Positions 1-5,004 of a DNA stretch of 5,004 nt are shown piece after piece. The notes under the pieces are model-generated. The model did not search any database and was not told the DNA's origin. It worked only from the letters and a program-made list of their open reading frames with translations. Source of the DNA: Syntrophomonadaceae bacterium (lineage in GTDB: Bacteria > Bacillota > Syntrophomonadia > Syntrophomonadales > Syntrophomonadaceae); the NCBI GenBank assembly GCA_030526885.1, contig JAUNBV010000129.1:1-5004 (forward strand). The letters run 5' to 3'. Every line of letters begins with the position of its first letter. The first letter of the stretch is position 1. Position numbers and translations under genes: made by a program.

Positions 1-13
1 AAAAACCATACGG

Positions 14-33
14 GGCCCCTCGTCGCAGGGGCC
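14..33 (+). other. GC-rich hairpin upstream of amaP
   Basis: Positions 14-20 (GGCCCCT) and 27-33 (AGGGGCC) are perfect inverted repeats of 7 bp around a 6-nt loop, with a possible extra G-U pair at 13/34. No T-run follows on the + strand, so it is not a good intrinsic terminator for upstream transcription. On the minus strand a T5 run lies only about 9 nt beyond the stem, too far for a typical terminator. It may be a processing or attenuation hairpin between amaP and whatever gene lies upstream, which is outside the window. The pairing is seen directly; its function is unknown. Confidence 0.45.
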
Positions 34-67
34 TCGGACTTATTCAGATTGTTGGGGACAGGCTGTA

Positions 68-81
68 CCGCCGGCCGGCGG
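68..81. repeat. 14-bp perfect palindrome in the amaP leader
   Basis: CCGCCGGCCGGCGG is its own reverse complement. It lies 12 nt before the amaP ribosome-binding site (GGGAGGT, 94-100). It could be a protein-binding dyad or a short RNA hairpin (5-bp stem, GGCC loop). In GC-rich sequence such palindromes also occur by chance, so no regulatory role is claimed. Confidence 0.35.
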
Positions 82-107
82 CGGATGGAATAAGGGAGGT
101 ACGTGAG

Positions 108-644
108 ATGTCGTTGGGATGGCGTTTTTTGATTGTGATCTATAATCTGCTGATAATTGCGGTATCCGGGATCGTAGTAGCCATGAGCATTGGACGACCG
201 GAACCCGTTTATTATTTGGATATGATGTTATCGACTTCGCAGTATCGGATGATTGCCGGTCTGGTAGCAGTGGTGGTGATAGTTATCGGCTTGTTCGGGA
301 TCGTGGCAGCATTGAAGCGTCACAACGAAAAGGAAATAAAGCCTGTTAATCAGGTGCTGGTGCAGAACGGCTTTGATGGCGAGGTATATATGTCCCTGGA
401 AGCCATCAAGGTGCTGATCAACCGCGCGGTGAAAAAGCTGGACGGTACCCGCGAGGTGGACAGCAAAATCGTTCAAGGCCCTGATGGCCTGGTTATAGAC
501 TTACACAGCCGGATCAATCCGGAGTTGGCGGTGCCGGAGCTTAGCAAAGCCATCCAGAGCGCGGTAAAGGACGATCTGGAAAAGGTGGGAGGCTTGCAGG
601 TGGCGGCGGTCAACGTTATGATAGAAGGTCTTCCAAGCAAATAA
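108..644 (+). CDS. amaP: Alkaline shock response membrane anchor protein AmaP family
   Basis: This 178-aa membrane protein has two hydrophobic segments, about residues 6-28 and 48-69. A short loop separates them, and a soluble C-terminal domain (about 80-178) resembles the Asp23/Gls24 fold. In the family, AmaP anchors Asp23-type proteins to the cytoplasmic membrane and is linked to cell-envelope stress responses. The architecture of two N-terminal helices plus an Asp23-like tail, together with the DUF2273 gene 19 nt downstream, is the usual amaP context. The ATG at 108 is preceded by GGGAGGT (94-100) at a 7-nt spacing, which supports this start. No asp23 gene is seen in the window; it could lie upstream. 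The family call is confident, but the specific physiological role here is inferred. Confidence 0.85.
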   Translation: MSLGWRFLIVIYNLLIIAVSGIVVAMSIGRPEPVYYLDMMLSTSQYRMIAGLVAVVVIVIGLFGIVAALKRHNEKEIKPVNQVLVQNGFDGEVYMSLEAIKVLINRAVKKLDGTREVDSKIVQGPDGLVIDLHSRINPELAVPELSKAIQSAVKDDLEKVGGLQVAAVNVMIEGLPSK

Positions 645-663
645 AGACGGGGAGATTACGAAG

Positions 664-876
664 ATGGATAAATTTATTGCCACCTTGCTGACCGAGCATC
701 GGGGCAAGTGTATAGGCGCCCTTATCGGCCTTCTGGTCAGCATCCTTTTTATCACGGCGGGCTTCTGGCAAACCATGCTGGTACTGGTGTTTATCGGATT
801 GGGCTATGTTATTGGCAAGAGTCTGGACGATCCGCAGTTTGCGGAGCGGATAATCGGCCTGTTCAAAAAGGATTAG
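664..876 (+). CDS. DUF2273 family small membrane protein
   Basis: This 70-aa protein has a short basic N-terminus (EHRGK), then two closely spaced hydrophobic helices at about residues 16-34 and 36-52 with GALIGLL and GYVIGK motifs, and a short amphipathic tail ending FKKD. This is the typical size and pattern of DUF2273 proteins, which are encoded beside amaP and asp23 in Firmicutes. The function is not established; a role in the membrane complex with AmaP is inferred from gene pairing. The ATG is preceded by GGGGAG (649-654) at a 9-nt spacing. It lies 19 nt after amaP and 18 nt before nusB, so the three genes are probably co-transcribed. Confidence 0.85.
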   Translation: MDKFIATLLTEHRGKCIGALIGLLVSILFITAGFWQTMLVLVFIGLGYVIGKSLDDPQFAERIIGLFKKD

Positions 877-894
877 CGCGAGAGGTAGTGGAGG

Positions 895-1293
895 GTGAGC
901 AGAAGAAGAGCCAGAGAAGCCGCCTTTAAGGTGTTGTTTCAGGTCGATCAGGTGGACAATGCCCCCGGTCCGGCGTTTGAACATTTGTTGGAAGAGTGGC
1001 CGCTGAGCACGGAGAATAAGGAGTTTGCCTGGCAGCTGATTGAAGGCACGCTGCGGGAACAACAGGAACTGGACCGCGGCATCATGCAGTATGCCAGCCG
1101 GGAATGGAGCCTGGGGCGCATGGCGCCGGTGGACAGGTGTTTGCTCCGGTTGGCGGCTTTTGAAATGCTGTGCGCCGATGCTCCTCAGGCCCCGGCGGTT
1201 GTCATCGACGAAGCGCTGGAGTTGGCCAAGCGATACAGCGAAGCGGGGTCGGTGGCGTTTATCAATGCCATCCTGGACCGCATGAAGCGCTGA
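895..1293 (+). CDS. nusB: Transcription antitermination factor NusB
   Basis: This 132-aa all-helical protein is the usual size for NusB, which binds the boxA RNA element together with NusE (ribosomal protein S10) to support antitermination, mainly in rRNA operons. The N-terminus is arginine-rich (SRRRAREAAF, residues 2-11), as expected for the RNA-binding helix, and is followed by VLFQVDQV. The C-terminal half carries the family core: RCLLRLAAFEML (81-92), VVIDEALELAKRY (102-114) and AFINAILDRM (121-130). The start is GTG at 895, with AGAGGT (881-886) as the ribosome-binding site at an 8-nt spacing. Starting here retains the arginine-rich segment that other members have, which supports the choice. 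A terminator-like hairpin follows the stop codon. Confidence 0.95.
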   Translation: MSRRRAREAAFKVLFQVDQVDNAPGPAFEHLLEEWPLSTENKEFAWQLIEGTLREQQELDRGIMQYASREWSLGRMAPVDRCLLRLAAFEMLCADAPQAPAVVIDEALELAKRYSEAGSVAFINAILDRMKR

Positions 1294-1322
1294 GCCGGGC
1301 GGGGCATAGGTTTACATACCTG

Positions 1323-1348
1323 CAGGAGCCACAAGCTCCTGTTGTTTT
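1323..1348 (+). terminator. Possible intrinsic terminator or attenuator between nusB and folD
   Basis: A perfect 7-bp stem (CAGGAGC at 1323-1329, GCTCCTG at 1335-1341) with a CACAA loop is followed at once by TTGTTTT (1342-1348). The form is that of a rho-independent terminator, with a short stem and a T-run interrupted by one G. It sits in the only larger gap between the upstream trio (amaP, DUF2273, nusB) and the folD-xseA-xseB block, so it may partially uncouple them. The 26 bases downstream, up to the folD ribosome-binding site, are AT-rich. Confidence 0.55.
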
Positions 1349-1387
1349 GTATATAGTCGTATTTATATATTTTAAGGAAGTGACTCT

Positions 1388-2227
1388 GTGGAAATCATCA
1401 GCGGGCGCGAATTATCAAGTGAGATACGCGACGAACTAAAGCGGGAAAACGAGCTCGAGGGCATCCGCCCGGTGTTGGCCATCATCAATGTGGGCGATGA
1501 TAAGGCCAATCTACTGTATATCGGCTTGAAGCAAAACGCCATGAGCCATATCGGCGGTCAGGCCGAAGTGGCCATGCTGGATTGGAAGGTTTCGCGCCAT
1601 GAATTGCTGGCTAAGATAGAGGCCTTCAATCACCATCCCGGAGTTCACGGCATCCTGCTGCAATTGCCGCTGTCGCCGGAGCTTGAGCCCCATCGGGAAG
1701 AGCTTCTGGCCGCCATCCGTCCGGATAAGGATGTGGACGGCTTTACTCCTTTCAACCGCGGCGCGCTGTTGGGAGGCCGGCCGTACTATGTAAGCTGTGT
1801 GGCGCAGGCGGCGATGGAGATGATTGAACGCTGCCGGGGCGAAGTAAAGGGGTGTACGGCATTGCTGGCGGGGGATTCCTTTGACCTGATCCAGCCCCTG
1901 ACCCTGCTGTTGATGCGGGCCGGGGCAGAGGTGACGGTGCTCCCCGAGTGGCGCGAGGATATCGTGACCGACTGCCAAGTGGTGGTGGTGGAAAAGGGCG
2001 GTTGGAACTGCGTGCGGCCGGAGCAGCTTTCCGTTGATTGCCTGCTAATCGATAACGGATACTATTTTGACCCTACCGGCAAGCTGAGCGGCAATGTGGA
2101 TAAAGATACTATGCTCGGTTCGGAGCTCAGGGGCTGGCTGGTGCCCAACCCCGGAGGATTAGGGCCGCTGCTGGTGACCCGGCTGGTGCGGTCGGTGCAT
2201 CAGGCGGCGAGAAGCATCAAGGATTAG
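1388..2227 (+). CDS. folD: Divergent FolD: methylenetetrahydrofolate dehydrogenase/cyclohydrolase
   Basis: At 279 aa it is near the usual FolD length. FolD interconverts methylene-, methenyl- and 10-formyl-tetrahydrofolate in the cytoplasm. The N-terminal catalytic domain keeps the expected residues: YIGLK (Tyr44, Lys48, the catalytic lysine motif), GILLQLPL with Gln92, and DKDVDGF with Asp117. The C-terminal nucleotide-binding domain is unusual. The normal GRSxxVGxP loop reads GDSFDLIQP (162-170), the CHS segment reads LPEW (185-188), the PCTP motif reads SCVA (136-139), and the PGGVGPMT signature reads PGGLGPLL (255-262). Cyclohydrolase chemistry therefore looks retained, while NADP use may be altered or lost (inference). 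The GTG start has AAGGAAG (1374-1380) at a 7-nt spacing. xseA begins 8 nt after the stop. Confidence 0.88.
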   Translation: MEIISGRELSSEIRDELKRENELEGIRPVLAIINVGDDKANLLYIGLKQNAMSHIGGQAEVAMLDWKVSRHELLAKIEAFNHHPGVHGILLQLPLSPELEPHREELLAAIRPDKDVDGFTPFNRGALLGGRPYYVSCVAQAAMEMIERCRGEVKGCTALLAGDSFDLIQPLTLLLMRAGAEVTVLPEWREDIVTDCQVVVVEKGGWNCVRPEQLSVDCLLIDNGYYFDPTGKLSGNVDKDTMLGSELRGWLVPNPGGLGPLLVTRLVRSVHQAARSIKD

Positions 2228-2235
2228 GAGCTGTT

Positions 2236-3456
2236 ATGCGGGACTATTTTACCGTGCAGGGGTTAAATCTATATATCGAGCAGTTGTTCAGCGCGGATGA
2301 GGTGTTGAGCAGCGTGCGGGTAAAAGGCGAGATTTCAGGATTCAAGTTTTACCGGCAATCGGGCCATATGTATTTTACGTTGAAAGATGAGGACGCGGCC
2401 CTGAACTGCGTAATGTTCAAAAGCCGCGCCGCGCGCCTGAAATTCATGCCGGAAGATGGCATGGAAGTGCTGGTGTCCGGTTATGTATCGGTTTACAGTA
2501 AGCAGGGGCGTTATCAGCTCTACGCGGAGGATATGCAGGCGGACGGGGACGGCGCTTGGTATCGCTATTTGGAGAAGCTTAAGCTGGAACTGAATGCGGA
2601 GGGCTGTTTTGACCCCGCCCGCAAGCGCCCACTGCCGCCCATGGCTAACCGCATAGGTATCGTGAGCTCGCTGGAGGGCGCCGCGCTGCGCGATATATTA
2701 CGTATTTTGCAGGAACGGTGTCCGTCGTTGCAGGCGGTGATTGCGCACAGCGCGGTGCAGGGACCGGAGGCTCCGGCGGAGCTGGCGGCAGCCATGGAGC
2801 GTTTGAACCGTTACGGCGCTCTCGATGTCATCATCATTGGGCGTGGCGGCGGCAGCATGGAAGACCTGATGGCGTTTAACAGCCCGGAAGTAGTGCGGGC
2901 GGTGGCGGCTTCGCGATTGCCGGTCATTTCTGCCGTAGGCCATGAGGTCGATGTGTCCCTGTGCGACCTGGCCGCCGATGTGCGCGCCGCTACCCCTACC
3001 CAGGCCGCCCAGTTGGCGGTGTCGGACGGGCGGGAACTCAAGGCGCGCTGCCGGCAGTTAGAAAACCGCCTTAGCCTCCGGATGGAGTGGATAATGCGGG
3101 AACGCGCCCAGCGCTTTGACCAGATCATGGCATACCGGGTGTGGAGCGATGCGGAGGCGGTGCTTAAACCGTCGCGATATCGTTTGGAGCAGCTGGGCGG
3201 GAAAATCGAGCGCGTGATGGAGCGGCAGCATCAGCAGCGCCAGCAGCGCCTGAGCTCAAGCGCCGAAGGGCTGGACAGGCTCAGCCCCCTAAAGGTCATG
3301 GCCCGCGGTTATGCCATAGTGCTCAAAGATGGCGCCATAGTGCGTAGCGCGCAAGCCGTCGCCTCAGGCGAGGAGGCCGATGTGCGCCTTAGCGACGGTA
3401 CGGTAAAGGTAAGGGTGTTGGAGCGGAGTTTTCTCGCTGATGGCGGCACGACGTGA
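2236..3456 (+). CDS. xseA: Exodeoxyribonuclease VII large subunit XseA
   Basis: This 406-aa protein is the catalytic subunit of exonuclease VII, which with XseB degrades single-stranded DNA from both ends into oligonucleotides during repair. Residues 1-100 form the N-terminal OB-fold DNA-binding domain (VKGEISGFK at 29-37, YFTLKDEDA at 46-54). The central nuclease domain follows: KRPLPPMANRIGIVSS (130-145), GAALRDIL (148-155), VQGPEA (174-179), GRGGGSMEDLMAFN (202-215), AVGHEVDVSLCDLAADVRAATPT (233-255). The rest is a long, charged helical region rich in Q, R and E that is expected to bind XseB, ending with a small strand-rich tail containing ARGYAIV. All main family motifs are present and the length is within the normal range, if a little short. 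TAGGAG (2225-2230), overlapping the folD stop, provides the ribosome-binding site at a 5-nt spacing, which suggests translational coupling. Confidence 0.97.
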   Translation: MRDYFTVQGLNLYIEQLFSADEVLSSVRVKGEISGFKFYRQSGHMYFTLKDEDAALNCVMFKSRAARLKFMPEDGMEVLVSGYVSVYSKQGRYQLYAEDMQADGDGAWYRYLEKLKLELNAEGCFDPARKRPLPPMANRIGIVSSLEGAALRDILRILQERCPSLQAVIAHSAVQGPEAPAELAAAMERLNRYGALDVIIIGRGGGSMEDLMAFNSPEVVRAVAASRLPVISAVGHEVDVSLCDLAADVRAATPTQAAQLAVSDGRELKARCRQLENRLSLRMEWIMRERAQRFDQIMAYRVWSDAEAVLKPSRYRLEQLGGKIERVMERQHQQRQQRLSSSAEGLDRLSPLKVMARGYAIVLKDGAIVRSAQAVASGEEADVRLSDGTVKVRVLERSFLADGGTT

Positions 3457-3470
3457 AATGAGGGGATAAT

Positions 3471-3698
3471 GTGATTAAGCAAGAGATGAATTTTGAACGC
3501 TCATTGACCCGGCTGGAGGAAATCGTTCAGGAGTTGGAAACCGGAAACCCGGAATTACAGCGCTCCATGGTCCTGTTTGAAGAAGGGGTGGCTCTGGCGG
3601 TTGCCTGTCGCGAGGAGCTTGACCGCTGTGACGCCCGCATCACCGTATTGCAGCAGCAGCTTAACGGTGAATTGGTCACCGAGGATTTTGAAGCTTAG
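3471..3698 (+). CDS. xseB: Exodeoxyribonuclease VII small subunit XseB
   Basis: This 75-aa protein matches the small helical-hairpin subunit that binds in multiple copies to the XseA helical region. The family core is clear: FERSLTRLEEIVQELETGN (8-26), LQRSMVLFEEGVALA (29-43), then CREELDRCDARITVL (46-60). It lies 14 nt after xseA, in the standard pairing. The GTG at 3471 is preceded by GAGGGG (3460-3465) at a 5-nt spacing. An alternative ATG at 3486 would remove only five residues, still keep the core, and has a weaker ribosome-binding site, so GTG is preferred with moderate certainty. An unusually long gap of 211 nt separates it from ispA. Confidence 0.95.
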   Translation: MIKQEMNFERSLTRLEEIVQELETGNPELQRSMVLFEEGVALAVACREELDRCDARITVLQQQLNGELVTEDFEA

Positions 3699-3721
3699 GG
3701 GCGGGAGGCGCAACAACTTCC

Positions 3722-3867
3722 GGTTGGCTGTGCGGCGAAGCATTATCTGGGCCCCGCCGGGATTGTAAGCCAGCCTTCACCGCCCCGGGGCCTGCCTGTT
3801 CCCTTAACCGGGGATGCGGCAGCAGGGCGTTGCTGGCCCTGAAGCGGGGCCGAGCAGCGCTCCCCGG
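3722..3867 (+). other. Hairpin-rich GC-rich intergenic segment between xseB and ispA
   Basis: No convincing gene is visible in the 211-nt gap. The segment can form two nested structures. The first is an 8-bp stem (3722-3729 with 3768-3775, one G-U) enclosing a 5-bp stem (3733-3737 with 3755-3759). The second is a perfect 7-bp stem (CCGGGGA at 3808-3814 with TCCCCGG at 3861-3867) enclosing two overlapping, hence mutually exclusive, hairpins: CAGCA/TGCTG (3820-3824, 3831-3835) and GGCCCT/GGGGCC-type pairing (3835-3840, 3846-3851). GGCCCC at 3750-3755 could alternatively pair with GGGGCC copies at 3787-3792 or 3846-3851. It may be a structured leader for ispA, an RNA processing region or a decayed insertion. 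GC-rich sequence readily gives chance pairings. Confidence 0.4.
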
Positions 3868-3889
3868 CAATAAAGTGACATGATTTTAC

Positions 3890-3895
3890 AGGAGG
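3890..3895 (+). promoter_or_regulatory. Ribosome-binding site of ispA with long spacing
   Basis: AGGAGG is a near-perfect anti-Shine-Dalgarno match, but it lies 14 nt before the ispA ATG at 3910, longer than the usual 5-9 nt. An in-frame TGA at 3904-3906 rules out any earlier ispA start between the two. A second ATG sits directly after the motif (3896-3898) in another frame and would give only 13 codons, so it is unlikely to be the real start. Confidence 0.6.
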
Positions 3896-3909
3896 ATGGT
3901 TGTTGATTT

Positions 3910-4806
3910 ATGGATGAAACGGCATTGCGGGAATTGAACCATAACCTGGCCCGGCAAAAGCGGGAGGTAGAAGCGGCGCTGTACGAATTGCTGCCCCCGG
4001 AGGATGCTTTTCCGCCCCGCATCCACGCGGCTATGCGCTATGGCGTGATGAACGGGGGCAAAAGGCTCAGGCCCATTTTGGTGCGGGAAGCCTGCCGCAT
4101 TGGCGGCGGCGACGACGCAGCCGCCCTGCCGGTGGCCTGTGCGCTGGAGATGATCCACAGCTATTCTTTGGTACATGACGACCTGCCCTGCATGGATGAC
4201 GACCATTTTCGCCGGGGAGTTCCCACCTGTCATATAGCTTTTGACGAAGCCACCGCCGTTTTAGCGGGGGATGCGCTTTTGACCTGCGCCTTTCACACCG
4301 TAGCGGCAGCGGAATTGCCGGCGATACTGAAGGCGGATATAATACGGGAATTATCGGTGGCTGCCGGCAGCCGGGGCATGATCGGCGGTCAGATACTCGA
4401 TCTGGAGGCAGAGGAGCGGGTGGTTAGCCTGGATGAGCTGAGGCAGATCCATGCGCTCAAAACCGGCGCTCTGTTCCGGGCCGCGTTGCGCTGTGGCGGC
4501 ATGGTGGCCGGGATGGATGCTGACTCTATGGCTGCGGTGGATGATTATGCAGCTCATTTTGGCATGGCATTTCAGATCACCGACGATATTCTGGATGTGG
4601 CGGGGGAGGAAGCGGTTTTGGGCAAGCCGGTGGGCTCCGATGCCCGTAACCAAAAGAACACCTATATGAGCTTCTTTAGCTTGCCCCAAGCTCAACAACT
4701 GGCCGCCGATGAGGTGCTGGCGTGCCTGAAAGCGCTGGACCGCTTCGGGCCGGAGGCCGACATTTTGCGCACATTGGCGGAGTATCTTTTGACCCGTAAT
4801 TCCTGA
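3910..4806 (+). CDS. ispA: Polyprenyl synthase, probably farnesyl diphosphate synthase (IspA)
   Basis: This 298-aa cytoplasmic enzyme condenses isopentenyl diphosphate with allylic diphosphates, most likely making C15 farnesyl diphosphate for undecaprenyl and quinone lipids. Motifs in order: GGKRLRP (49-55); the first aspartate-rich motif HDDLPCMDDDHFRRG (89-103) in the bacterial DDxxxxD form; GDALL (120-124); GGQILDLE (159-166); KTGALF (184-189); the second aspartate-rich motif FQITDDILD (221-229, Asp225, Asp226, Asp229); and GKPVGSDARNQKNTY (238-252). Tyr85, five residues before the first motif, together with the two-residue insertion in that motif, fits bacterial FPP synthases rather than longer-chain enzymes; chain length is inferred. 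Length is normal. ATG 3910 is the first start after an in-frame stop. Confidence 0.95.
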   Translation: MDETALRELNHNLARQKREVEAALYELLPPEDAFPPRIHAAMRYGVMNGGKRLRPILVREACRIGGGDDAAALPVACALEMIHSYSLVHDDLPCMDDDHFRRGVPTCHIAFDEATAVLAGDALLTCAFHTVAAAELPAILKADIIRELSVAAGSRGMIGGQILDLEAEERVVSLDELRQIHALKTGALFRAALRCGGMVAGMDADSMAAVDDYAAHFGMAFQITDDILDVAGEEAVLGKPVGSDARNQKNTYMSFFSLPQAQQLAADEVLACLKALDRFGPEADILRTLAEYLLTRNS

Positions 4807-4838
4807 ATACTTTTCCAAGCTATATATTATGCATTTTG

Positions 4839-4867
4839 TTGTAATATGTTGCGGCATATTATATAAT
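4839..4867 (+). promoter_or_regulatory. Sigma-A-type promoter downstream of ispA
   Basis: The -35 element TTGTAA (4839-4844) and a consensus -10 element TATAAT (4862-4867) are separated by exactly 17 nt in an AT-rich stretch that contrasts with the GC-rich genes. The predicted transcription start is near 4874, four bases before the first stem of the structured RNA. This fits dedicated transcription of the downstream non-coding RNA in addition to read-through from ispA, since no terminator is seen after the ispA stop. AT-rich DNA can give chance -10 matches, which lowers certainty. Confidence 0.6.
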
Positions 4868-4873
4868 ATACAT

Positions 4874-5004
4874 CAATGAATACAGGCAGCAAAAGCTCGC
4901 AGTATTCCAGTCAGGCCTGTTGCTTACGAAGACGGGGCTAAAAATCCGTTAAGGGCACATCGATGAAGCCTTTGGTGGCGGCTTATGACGCCCAGTCAGG
5001 GGTC
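4874..5004 (+). ncRNA. ole: Probable 5' part of OLE RNA, cut by the window end
   Basis: This stretch has no ORF and follows the order folD-xseA-xseB-ispA, the place where OLE RNA lies in many extremophilic and anaerobic Firmicutes, upstream of oapA and dxs. OLE is a large (roughly 600-nt) membrane-associated RNA that works in a ribonucleoprotein complex with OapA and other proteins and is linked to cold, alcohol and magnesium stress. Visible structure begins right at the predicted start: GAATAC/GTATTC (4878-4883 with 4902-4907) enclosing a GCAGC-AAAA-GCTcGC stem-loop (4886-4900). Next come ACGG/CCGT (4932-4935 with 4946-4949), GGGC/GCCC (4953-4956 with 4990-4993) and AAGCC/GGCTT (4966-4970 with 4980-4984). 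CCAGTCAGG occurs twice (4907-4915, 4992-5000). Only the first fifth or so is in view. Identity is inferred from synteny plus structure; another riboregulator of the downstream gene is the main alternative. Confidence 0.72.

Noticed and set aside
616..1062. 148-codon minus-strand open frame over the DUF2273 gene and nusB
   Set aside because: It overlaps two recognisable genes on the other strand and has no domain-like sequence.
1342..1371. Possible promoter TTGTTT / TATATT before folD
   Set aside because: The spacing would be 18 nt, but the start point would fall inside the folD ribosome-binding site (1374-1380), and the -35 overlaps the terminator T-run. The AT-richness alone can explain it.
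1511..1978. 155-codon minus-strand open frame over folD
   Set aside because: It is a shadow of folD codon bias with no recognisable domain, lying wholly inside a conserved gene.
3577..3768. Plus-strand open frame running from xseB into the xseB-ispA gap
   Set aside because: It begins inside xseB in another frame, has low-complexity composition and no ribosome-binding site of its own.
4351..4857. 168-codon open frame on the minus strand over ispA
   Set aside because: It is antisense to a fully conserved ispA, its product resembles no known family, and long antisense frames are common opposite GC-rich genes.
4874..5004. A classical metabolite riboswitch (TPP, SAM, cobalamin, FMN, THF, ZTP, c-di-GMP) or T-box
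   Set aside because: None of the conserved core motifs of these classes, as I recall them, is present in the visible part; gene order favours OLE RNA.
1..5004. CRISPR array, tRNA/rRNA genes, insertion sequence, phage or defence genes
   Set aside because: There are no regularly spaced repeats, tRNA-like cloverleaf, rRNA segment, transposase or integrase. All coding space is conserved housekeeping genes.

Overview
The window reads as one co-directional housekeeping operon from a Firmicute, most likely a moderately GC-rich, anaerobic or extremophilic member of the Clostridia. Three things point there. The amaP-DUF2273 pair is a Firmicutes envelope module. The genes have strong AGGAGG-type ribosome-binding sites with several GTG starts. 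The order nusB-folD-xseA-xseB-ispA is the classic Firmicutes arrangement. No species can be named from the sequence alone.

Layout, all on the + strand. Positions 1-107 are a leader with a GC-rich hairpin and a 14-bp palindrome. Next come amaP (108-644), a DUF2273 small membrane protein (664-876) and nusB (895-1293, GTG start), tightly spaced. A 94-bp gap carries a terminator-like hairpin, followed by folD (1388-2227, GTG start), xseA (2236-3456) and xseB (3471-3698, GTG start), again tightly packed. A 211-bp GC-rich, hairpin-dense gap without a convincing gene precedes ispA (3910-4806). After ispA the sequence turns AT-rich, shows a good sigma-A-type promoter (TTGTAA, 17 nt, TATAAT), and then changes at about 4874 into a stem-loop-rich non-coding stretch that runs off the window end.

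The most important call is that last stretch. In extremophilic and anaerobic Firmicutes, the position just after folD-xseA-xseB-ispA and before oapA/dxs is where OLE RNA (ornate, large, extremophilic RNA) is encoded. The final ~130 bases have no ORF, start at a well-placed promoter and fold into consecutive stems, so they are called here as the 5' end of an OLE RNA cut by the window edge. This rests on synteny and structure, not on a covariance search.

The genes cover envelope stress anchoring (AmaP, DUF2273), transcription antitermination (NusB), one-carbon folate metabolism (FolD), DNA repair nuclease (exonuclease VII, XseA+XseB) and isoprenoid chain synthesis (IspA). The second notable point is FolD: its catalytic half is conserved, but its dinucleotide-binding half lacks the usual NADP-contacting residues and the usual C-terminal signature.
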